Translations under genes and position numbers: made by a program
The notes under the pieces: generated by a model
What the model was told of the DNA's origin: nothing
Database searches by the model: none
What the model saw: the letters and a program-made list of their open reading frames with translations, nothing else
DNA from: Balneolales bacterium
Lineage (GTDB): Bacteria; Bacteroidota; Rhodothermia; Balneolales; Natronogracilivirgulaceae
Assembly: GCA_007135895.1 (NCBI GenBank)
Contig: SLHZ01000287.1
Location: forward strand, 1 to 31,011
Length of the DNA stretch: 31,011 nt
Direction of reading: 5' to 3'
Shown: positions 10,501 through 15,752 of the stretch, one piece after another
How the letters are laid out: the number at the start of each line of letters is the position of its first letter
Position numbering within the stretch: position 1 is the stretch's first letter

Positions 10501-11516
10501 AACCATTGTGTGCCCGATTTAATACGCGACTCCGACTTTTCCAGGTCTTCTTCCAGCCAGCGGAAATCCCGGAACCGGTCGATGTCACGCACCGCCGAAC
10601 CGCCAGGAGAAGCAGCTTCAAGACGCAGCCCCCGTTGCCCGCCAATGGTCAGAAAGACATAGTTGCTGTTGCTGAAGGGATGAAGCCGGTGATGATATTG
10701 CCTGGTGGTTTCGTTGAAAAAAGCGCGATCGGGTCCATTGGCGAAAAAAAGGATCCGGTCCTGATCATCGAAACGGCCATTGTTTTCACCTTCCACCAGA
10801 ATCGGTATCTGACGAAGCTCCGGCCGCGGATCCGCGTTGCGGTGCGGGAGTTCGTAGCCCGGTGTAGTCCAGATCTGGATATTCCGGGGATCTATGGTTC
10901 CGGTTTCAATACCCAGTTCACTCAGATAAGCGGCATCCAGTATGTAAATGTCGTCGGCCGGTATGGGGATCTTGTACCAGTCACCCGAGGAAAGCGGGTT
11001 CTCCGCTACTTGCGCAATCTCAGCCGCCCGACGAATGGCGGAAGGATCAGGGTCGTCATCAAAGACACGGATACGCATCGACCTGACAACCTGAAAGGTC
11101 TGACTTCCTTTTTGATTCTGCCGTGCCAGATGAATGGTCAGCGGGACAACCATTTGCCCCCTTGAATAACCGGGGTTTCCGGTTTCAATGACCGGGGTTT
11201 GCCGGTCGCTGATCAGAAGAAGGGACGGATCCTGAACCAGTTGCTGTTGGCTGGAATCGGCCTGTACAGGGACGATTTCCTGCTCCAATACCCTGAAGCG
11301 GGCCTGTCCGTCCCGGTAGGGTACCAGCAGGTACTCCGGTGCTGTGATGAGAAGCGAGGGATTGGATATCTCGTAGTCGGCAAACCCGGGTGCGGTGGCA
11401 ATACGGCGCAGCTTTTGAGAGCCGGATTCATCTGGCAAGCCCAGGGTGATAACAATACCCGCCAGAAAGAAGATAAACAGTCTGCTTATTGCCATTGAGT
11501 GGAAAGTGCCCTGCAT
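7554..11516 (-). CDS. porU: PorU, type IX secretion C25-family sortase
   Basis: 1320 residues. The gingipain-like peptidase C25 domain sits in the middle. His810 (FNFSGHGAEQ) and Cys844 (VTATCSFGRFDD) form the expected catalytic dyad; their 34-residue spacing resembles that of characterised PorU. The N-terminal third is the propeptide/Ig-like region. The C-terminus (YNYPNPMHQFTHFIF to the end) is a FlgD-like/T9SS CTD-type fold, which PorU retains. PorU removes the CTD of cargo and attaches it to surface lipopolysaccharide while bound to PorV. The start is either 11516 or 11495 (MAISRLFIFFLAG); both give a signal peptide and neither has a Shine-Dalgarno sequence. It is the first gene of the porU-porV cluster; I see no clear promoter in the 190 nt upstream. 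Confidence 0.92.
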   Translation of the reverse strand: MQGTFHSMAISRLFIFFLAGIVITLGLPDESGSQKLRRIATAPGFADYEISNPSLLITAPEYLLVPYRDGQARFRVLEQEIVPVQADSSQQQLVQDPSLLLISDRQTPVIETGNPGYSRGQMVVPLTIHLARQNQKGSQTFQVVRSMRIRVFDDDPDPSAIRRAAEIAQVAENPLSSGDWYKIPIPADDIYILDAAYLSELGIETGTIDPRNIQIWTTPGYELPHRNADPRPELRQIPILVEGENNGRFDDQDRILFFANGPDRAFFNETTRQYHHRLHPFSNSNYVFLTIGGQRGLRLEAASPGGSAVRDIDRFRDFRWLEEDLEKSESRIKSGTQWFGQGFDPVHSHSQVIMTDTLHGFVQGSDIEVWFSMGARSLETSRFSFTVNGSTALPTLPINSIPSLTAATHLSARIAELRQTLTGFSLQNDIITIAATFENPSSASRGWVNWIRIRAERRLSAHNGRLLFLSPDNGNGELVRYLMTGFSREPFVLDITDPIQPVKLEVQAQGGQHTVIHSSLPGKRILARDTFRRPPAGEEMANQNIRNPSVYPDYIIITAEPFTEEAERLAGYRFERDGLIPVIVTQNQIFNEFNGGVPDFTALRDYVRFLYLRAGAAGRPLPRYLLLFGDTTYDYKNIVANPVMRNFVFTYQSEESIHRTNSYGSDDFFTFMGDNEGLWPQASTPGNPINLMDLGVGRLPVQTRDEARLLVDKIKTYEDHRNRGEWQNLFTFIADDDVAGRSNDGDLHIFNADGTAEVIDQDATGIRLEKIYQISFPFENTSAGRRVPQATQAMIDRINDGTLVFNFSGHGAEQFLTDQRLFSSDDIGRLHNRDRLGIMVTATCSFGRFDDTEDQSGAEKLLLHPDGGIVAAFTTTRVVFTAPSPAVLNMGLNIALTRAMTRRDDDGLPKRLGDIFRETKNTPVGTVFNSRKFILLGDPAMRIGLPEARAEITEINDLPVQPDTLFELRALDRVSLSGHILRPDGTVDTGFNGEASIRVFDAKRLVRYPDLPWVADNDCYLDNCGYHVQTDALFNGRVSVSSGTFRSEFIIPKDVSYSTRSGRAHVFAREQTGSATGANSGFRIRSRNPDAMDDGKGPDITIYLNDELFTDGGIVNDAPQLIVLLNDNTGINTTGAGVGHEIVAIIEDRNDETSRNTIVLNDYYLSDLDDFTSGRIEYPLNNLREGSYRLRVRAWDVFNNLGEAEIHFQVLDSSELQIRNVYNYPNPMHQFTHFIFEHNQPGVPMDVNIRIFTLSGKPVTTIRREQLITSGNMVRIDWHGRDDDNHRLASGTYLYHLQVRADTGQGRQTQDKIERLVIFR

Positions 11517-11575
11517 GACACTGACGTAAATTCAGGTTGTTGACCGGGAGGAATGAGTACCGCCAGATGGTGACA

Positions 11576-11600
11576 TTTCAGTGAAACGAACGTTCTGAAA
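11576..11600. other. Hairpin upstream of porU
   Basis: TTTCAG (11576-11581) and CTGAAA (11595-11600) can pair around a 13-nt loop that contains the 8-base palindrome GAACGTTC (11588-11595). It lies 60-85 nt before the porU start. It could be an operator or a leader hairpin; no function is assigned. Confidence 0.3.
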
Positions 11601-11666
11601 AAGTGGTGTAACTGACCGGACTTTCCCGGATTCCGTAACCAACAACTATAGGCAATATCTTTTGTT

Positions 11667-11701
11667 CGGGTGAATGACAGACAAATTACGTTGTCTGCCC
11701 G
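11667..11701 (-). terminator. Hairpin just downstream of the thiolase stop
   Basis: CAGACA (11678-11683) and TGTCTG (11692-11697) form a stem with an 8-nt loop, and CGGG (11667-11670) with CCCG (11698-11701) can add an outer helix. The thiolase homologue ends at 11708, so the hairpin is in the right place for a 3' end. No U-run follows on the minus strand, so it is more likely an RNA-stabilising or Rho-independent-like weak terminator than a strong one. Confidence 0.4.
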
Positions 11702-11707
11702 ATAATG

Positions 11708-12892
11708 TCAACTTTGATGGACAACGACCGAGCAGGCTCCGCCTGTTCCATCGGATATGCCGGCACAGCCCCATTGCTTGCCGTGATGCCTCAGTGCGTG
11801 AATCAGAGTAACCAGGATTCTGGCGCCTGAGCAACCTGCCGGATTGCCGAGACTTAAAGCTCCACCGTGGATATTGAGCAGCCGGTTGTCGGAACCAAGC
11901 CCTTTTGAACAGGCAAGGGCACTTACGGCGAACGTTTCATTGATCTCTAAGAGATCCATATCCGAAACGGCTTTATCTGCATGCTGCAAGGCAAGGTTCA
12001 TGGCCTCTGCTGCAGCTGCGGCATCCCGGGCGGGAGTGTGAGCCGTAACGGCCTTGCTGATCAGACGAGTGGAGGCCTTGAAGCCGAGCTCTACTGCTTT
12101 TTCCCTGTTCATGAGCAAGAGTGCCGCGGCACCGTCCGCATGAGGCGCGCTGTTGGCCACGGTGACCGATCCCTCTTCCGAATACGCGGGAGGGTAGCGG
12201 AAAAGGATCTCCATGGCGGGCATGCCGGCGGCTTCATCCTTCGATATCAGATGTGCTTCGCCCTTTTTGTTTCGGTATTTCAGGCGTACGGTTTCCCTGG
12301 CAAAACAGTTTTTTTTTCGTGCCGTTTCAAACCGGCGGTGTGACTCCATCGTATAGATATCCTGTTCATGTCGGGAGATACCGGAATCAGCAGCGAAACG
12401 CTCTGCCAGTTCTCCTTGCTGATGCTTTCCGGTGGTATCCTGGAGGTTGTCAGCAACGATGCCGTCCAGCAGGGATGAGTGACCCAGGTCCAAACCCGTC
12501 CGCAAATCCCTGAGATAGTGTGGCACCCGGCTCATGCTTTCCATTCCACCGGCGATGATGATATCAGCCTGGTTCGTCTCGATGAGTTGCATGGCCAGGG
12601 TGACGGCCATCATGCCCGATGCCATGCCGTTGTTGATTGTGGTACACAAGGTGGCATTACTCAGGCCGGCTTTAAGTGCCGCCTGTCGCGCCGGGCATGG
12701 ACCGATACCCGCTGGCAGTGCATTGCCCATGATGACCTGATCAATCCGGTCCGGGTTCAGTTGGTTGTTCTTGAAGAGCGCTCCTATCACGACTGACCCC
12801 AGTTGTGGTGCCGTCATGGCTTTCAGTGCACCGCCCAGGGTTCCGGCGGGTGTTCGCAGCGCATCAATGGCAATAACCTTGTCGGACATCAT
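11708..12892 (-). CDS. Thiolase-fold protein lacking the catalytic cysteines and histidine
   Basis: 394 residues, the normal length for a thiolase (acetyl-CoA acetyltransferase) subunit, with good family similarity throughout (IDALRTPAGTLGGAL, AGGMESMSRVPHYL, SGISRHEQDIYTMESHRR, GGALSLGNPAGCSGARI). Yet three of the four catalytic loops are changed. The nucleophile loop CxS reads MAS with Met90 for the Cys. The GHP loop reads GNP with Asn350 for the His. The second cysteine loop CxG reads SDG with Ser380 for the Cys. Only NEAF is kept, as NETF. Thiolysis or Claisen condensation by the usual mechanism is therefore very unlikely. It may bind acyl-CoA, partner another enzyme, or have different chemistry. 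The start is the first of two adjacent Met codons (12892 or 12889). A structured leader element lies immediately upstream. Confidence 0.85.
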   Translation of the reverse strand: MMSDKVIAIDALRTPAGTLGGALKAMTAPQLGSVVIGALFKNNQLNPDRIDQVIMGNALPAGIGPCPARQAALKAGLSNATLCTTINNGMASGMMAVTLAMQLIETNQADIIIAGGMESMSRVPHYLRDLRTGLDLGHSSLLDGIVADNLQDTTGKHQQGELAERFAADSGISRHEQDIYTMESHRRFETARKKNCFARETVRLKYRNKKGEAHLISKDEAAGMPAMEILFRYPPAYSEEGSVTVANSAPHADGAAALLLMNREKAVELGFKASTRLISKAVTAHTPARDAAAAAEAMNLALQHADKAVSDMDLLEINETFAVSALACSKGLGSDNRLLNIHGGALSLGNPAGCSGARILVTLIHALRHHGKQWGCAGISDGTGGACSVVVHQS

Positions 12893-12902
12893 GCCGTTTC
12901 AA

Positions 12903-12999
12903 CAGTTTATAATTTTTAGATTCAAGCGGTCAGATGAAATGCCCATGTTGTTTTTTATCATATGCCTGTGTAACATCAGCGGTCATGGGCATTTCATCT
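12903..12999 (-). promoter_or_regulatory. Stem-loop leader element A (upstream of the thiolase homologue)
   Basis: Read on the minus strand, the 16-base arm AGATGAAATGCCCATG (12999-12984) pairs perfectly with its complement at 12947-12932, enclosing a 36-nt loop that contains ACACAGGCATATGAT. A 28-nt tail (12930-12903) beginning CCGCTTGAATC leads to the ATG at 12892. The left arm starts at the stop codon of the upstream lipoprotein gene. A homologous element with compensatory stem changes precedes ridA (15143-15238). The position, orientation and covariation suggest a cis-acting RNA structure. A transcription-factor dyad or a short interspersed repeat are alternatives. Confidence 0.65.
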
Positions 13000-13519
13000 A
13001 AATATCGGATTCATCTCTCCATGATATGAGCCGCCAGTTGGCCGTACTGTCGGCTCTCACCAGCCTGAAACTTGCGGACCCGTCGGTACGGTAGCTTTCG
13101 GAAGGCGATATAATCACTCTGAGATTAAAGCGTCGTATTATCTGGGCGTCTGTCTTTTCATCACGGACGATTTCCTGGGTGATGTTATTCCATCTCAGTG
13201 TGATGTCATAGCTTTGAAAAAACATGTTATACGTACTGTTCATCTCTTCGGAGCGACCCCAGGTTATATCCACATTGCGGTTGTCATCGCGGTAGGTAAA
13301 AGTGAAGTCAGGGTGAATGAGAGGCCCGTAAAGCGAAGTGTCGCGCAGTTCATAAGCGCTTTGAAAACGTGTGTAGAAGCCATCTATGGTAGATGGATCA
13401 CCGAGAAGATCGGCAATGGGGTCTCCCTCCAGTTCTCCCGGAGCGAACGGGTTGATGCAACCGGTAAGTACCGGCATGAGCAATACGGTCATAAGGGCGG
13501 CGTTGCTCAGCGGATTCAT
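12998..13519 (-). CDS. Small lipoprotein, NTF2/SnoaL-like fold possible
   Basis: 173 residues. A lipoprotein signal peptide ends in the lipobox LTGC (Cys21), so the mature protein should be membrane-anchored. The mature part (about 35-173) has the outline of an NTF2/SnoaL-like cone: helices in STIDGFYTRFQSAYELRDTSLYGPLIHPDFTF (in segments), then strands ending FRLVRADSTANWRLISWRDE. This assignment is by pattern only. The gene begins 24 nt after the TPR lipoprotein gene stops, so the two are probably co-transcribed. Its stop codon abuts leader element A. No catalytic residues are recognised and the function is unknown. Confidence 0.75.
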   Translation of the reverse strand: MNPLSNAALMTVLLMPVLTGCINPFAPGELEGDPIADLLGDPSTIDGFYTRFQSAYELRDTSLYGPLIHPDFTFTYRDDNRNVDITWGRSEEMNSTYNMFFQSYDITLRWNNITQEIVRDEKTDAQIIRRFNLRVIISPSESYRTDGSASFRLVRADSTANWRLISWRDESDI

Positions 13520-13543
13520 GGCATTGGATAGGGAGATATGGCC

Positions 13544-14872
13544 TTACAGACCGGCTTTTTCCTGTGCCTCCGCTGCCTCGTCCATCATGCCCAGGTTGGT
13601 GTAGATACGGAACAGGGAGCGCCAATGCTCCACATCATCCTCCTGCAATTCGATTGCCGCTTTAAAATGGGGTATTGCTTTCAGAAGGAACTCCCGGGAT
13701 TCATCGTCAAATTGCTGTGCAACTTCAAGGTCTTCTGCCATGTTGCGTTGATCTTGCAGCAGAGCGGCCCTGTTCTGGTAAATGATACCCAGCGTGGAGT
13801 GTATTTCGGCATTGTCACTCTCAATATCCAGACCGATAAGCAGTTCATCCGCTGTGCGCTCGGAGAGCGTGTGGGACTGTTCAATCAACTCAGCGGCTTG
13901 ATGTTGTTTCTTTTCAATTTCCTGGCTCATTGCTTCAAGTTCGGCCTGGGAAACATCTCCTTGCCGTGCTTTTTGCCGAAGCTCACGAGACATGTCATAC
14001 ATGGCGTCATGTATCTCACGGATCTGAGCGTCCAGATTCTGTACCATTTGGTATACCTGTGTTGCATAGACGAGCCGGTATTGTGCGTTTTCCGGATCAC
14101 GTTCGATCAGTTCCTGGACCACCTCAAGGGCCTTTTCGGTTTCACCCAGCCTGAGATAGCTGTTGGCGATTTCCTGGACGATATCGATTTCATCGGGATA
14201 AATTTCACGGGCCTGAAGCAACAGCTCGACAGCTTCCTGGTCGTTATCGGTTTCCATGAGGAAGTAGGCCAACCGGTAATAGTTGAAGAGATCCCCCTGG
14301 TCCATGTTGAAGATGATATGCCGGGTAACCTCTTTGGCCTCTTCAAAATCACCAAGGGCAAAATTGATTTCAGCCAGAAGATTGAAGCTCTGGACACTGT
14401 CGGGATTGATAACGATAGCGTTTCTGAAGTGACTTCGGGCCAGCTCCAGCGACTCCTTGGTGGAGCTGAATATGTCATCGCTGAGAGGCTCTATCCCCTG
14501 ATTGTATTCGTAACCCCAGACTTCAATGATCACATCGGAGATTTTATCCAAATCACTGCTCCTGGCCTCCTGCTGTGTGAACAAATCTCTGGAAATAATC
14601 AGGTTTTCATGAGCGAGGGAATAGAGCTCCTCTCTTTGATCGGCAGGTTTGTCCATGGCTGTGTAGGCATGGGCCACGCCGATATAGTAGTAGGCATCAG
14701 CATTTTCGGGATTTGTTTCCAGTGCCGCTTCAGCCGAGCTGATGACCTCCTGGTAATCTGCCTGCACCAGTGCCAGGCGGGCGGACTCAATATTGGGATC
14801 CGTAGCGCAGGAGGCAACGAGGAAGAGCATGGGCAGTACCGCAAATAGCGATGGAAATAGGTTCTTTTTCAT
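13544..14872 (-). CDS. TPR-repeat lipoprotein
   Basis: 442 residues. The signal peptide ends in the lipobox LVASC (Cys22). The mature protein is almost wholly helical with TPR pairs: AEAALETNPENADAYYYIGVAHAY near 45-75, FRNAIVINPDSVQSFNLLAEINFALGDFEEA (in segments) near 145-180, YPDEIDIVQEIANSYLRLGETEKA near 215-245, and FKAAIELQEDDVEHWRSLFRIYTNLGMMDEA near the end. A charged, possibly coiled region (about 275-320) separates the TPR groups. TPR lipoproteins usually act as protein-binding scaffolds in the cell envelope; the partner here is unknown. The gene is upstream of the small lipoprotein gene (24-nt gap) and divergent from ridA. Confidence 0.85.
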   Translation of the reverse strand: MKKNLFPSLFAVLPMLFLVASCATDPNIESARLALVQADYQEVISSAEAALETNPENADAYYYIGVAHAYTAMDKPADQREELYSLAHENLIISRDLFTQQEARSSDLDKISDVIIEVWGYEYNQGIEPLSDDIFSSTKESLELARSHFRNAIVINPDSVQSFNLLAEINFALGDFEEAKEVTRHIIFNMDQGDLFNYYRLAYFLMETDNDQEAVELLLQAREIYPDEIDIVQEIANSYLRLGETEKALEVVQELIERDPENAQYRLVYATQVYQMVQNLDAQIREIHDAMYDMSRELRQKARQGDVSQAELEAMSQEIEKKQHQAAELIEQSHTLSERTADELLIGLDIESDNAEIHSTLGIIYQNRAALLQDQRNMAEDLEVAQQFDDESREFLLKAIPHFKAAIELQEDDVEHWRSLFRIYTNLGMMDEAAEAQEKAGL

Positions 14873-14908
14873 TTTTATTCGGTTTATTTTTGATCCGTTA
14901 ACTATATG

Positions 14909-14928
14909 AAAAACCGGTTATGAACCGG
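14909..14928 (-). terminator. Terminator-like hairpin in the TPR gene leader
   Basis: On the minus strand, CCGGTT (14928-14923) pairs with AACCGG (14919-14914) around a 3-nt loop, followed at once by five T (14913-14909). It ends 36 nt before the TPR start codon. Because the upstream gene is divergent, it can only act on the TPR transcript, which suggests attenuation or a structured 5' leader. Confidence 0.4.
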
Positions 14929-15109
14929 GTTGTCAGAGGACGAAAAAAAGAGGATGAATTCGTAGATAGTGTAGGTAAGTATCGTATACGTTCCGTTACG
15001 TCTAAAGTAAGAATAGCAAGTGCGATCCGCAACAAAGTATCTTGCAAAAGAGATATTCCGCCTGCATGAAAAGCGAGAGAATGGCAGAAAGAAAATGGAG
15101 TTTTGCGAC

Positions 15110-15137
15110 TTCACAGAATGGACACAAACGATAATAA
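15110..15137 (+). promoter_or_regulatory. Possible ridA promoter
   Basis: TTCACA (15110-15115), a 16-nt spacer and TAATAA (15132-15137) resemble -35 and -10 elements. A start a few bases downstream would place the whole of leader element B in the ridA mRNA. The match is partial and no TAnnTTTG element is seen here. Confidence 0.3.
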
Positions 15138-15142
15138 ATACA

Positions 15143-15238
15143 ACATGAAACATTCATGGCCAATCCTGCGGACACACAGGCGCATGATTATTCCATGAAT
15201 GTTCCATCTGTCCGCTTAAATCCAAATAAAATAAACAG
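15143..15238 (+). promoter_or_regulatory. Stem-loop leader element B (upstream of ridA)
   Basis: Left arm 15143-15159 pairs with right arm 15193-15209 (15 of 17 positions; the inner 11, AACATTCATGG/CCATGAATGTT, are perfect). The loop holds ACACAGGCGCATGAT (15174-15188). The tail 15205-15238 begins CATCTGTCCGCTTAAATC and runs directly into the ridA ATG. It is homologous to element A (12903-12999) in arm, loop core and tail. Four consecutive stem pairs differ, all by compensatory changes (CATT/AATG here, TGCC/GGCA in A). Confidence 0.65.
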
Positions 15239-15622
15239 ATGAAAAAGACAATATCTACTGATAAAGCACCCGCAGCTATAGGTCCGTACAGTCAGGCTGT
15301 TTCATTTAATGACCTGGTTTTCTGTTCCGGCCAGATTCCGCTTGACCCTGTGAGCGGGGACATTGTGGGCGAGGATACCGCTTCCCAGATGAAGCAGGTA
15401 ATGAAAAACCTGGGAGCGGTTCTGGATGCCTCCGGTTCCGGTTGGGATAAAGTTCTAAAATGCACGATTTACCTGGTGGATATGGCTGATTTTACCGTGG
15501 TCAATGAAATCTATGCCGAATATTTTACAGAGAATCCTCCGGCTCGCGAGGCGGTTGCCGTACGCACACTGCCACGGAACGTGCGTGTTGAGGTGAGCTG
15601 TTTCGCTTTCCGGCAGGATTGA
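15239..15622 (+). CDS. ridA: RidA family reactive intermediate (enamine/imine) deaminase
   Basis: 127 residues, standard length for the YjgF/YER057c/UK114 family, similar from the first residues (KTISTDKAPAAIGPYSQAV) to the end. The residues needed by the RidA subgroup are present: Arg103 in PPAR, which holds the substrate carboxylate, and Glu118 in VRVEV. RidA is a homotrimer that hydrolyses 2-aminoacrylate and similar enamines released by PLP enzymes, protecting the cytosol. The position equivalent to E. coli Cys107 is Ala, which is tolerated in the family. It stands alone on the plus strand and is directly preceded by leader element B, suggesting post-transcriptional or metabolite-linked control that is not typical of ridA genes. 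Confidence 0.93.
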   Translation: MKKTISTDKAPAAIGPYSQAVSFNDLVFCSGQIPLDPVSGDIVGEDTASQMKQVMKNLGAVLDASGSGWDKVLKCTIYLVDMADFTVVNEIYAEYFTENPPAREAVAVRTLPRNVRVEVSCFAFRQD

Positions 15623-15752
15623 CCGGTCTCTCTGAGTTGTGGCCACCGGACCGATCCTGTGCTCCGTTTCGCATTTCAGTGTAGTGGATTCGTTTCACGG
15701 ATCCGTACTGGTGTATCGTTTCGAGGGACAAGGCATGCGGTCATATCCCTGC

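Larger units (their letters stand above)
14873..15142. other. Divergent intergenic region between the TPR gene and the ridA leader
   Basis: The full gap between the two ATGs is 366 nt; its right 96 nt are leader element B. The remainder is AT-rich near both ends. It contains a short hairpin with a T-run on the TPR side (14909-14928) and a possible promoter for ridA near 15110-15137. An 83-codon open frame (14902-15153, minus) is not credible as a gene. I see no tRNA or other RNA gene. Confidence 0.6.

Noticed and set aside
13538..14848. 436-codon plus-strand open frame
   Set aside because: It is wholly antisense to the TPR lipoprotein gene, whose lipobox and TPR periodicity are clear; the antisense frame is Phe/Leu/Gly-rich with no domain.
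14902..15153. 83-codon minus-strand open frame between the TPR gene and ridA
   Set aside because: Composition is AT-rich with no family resemblance, it overlaps the probable ridA promoter and the left arm of leader element B, and it spans the T-run hairpin.
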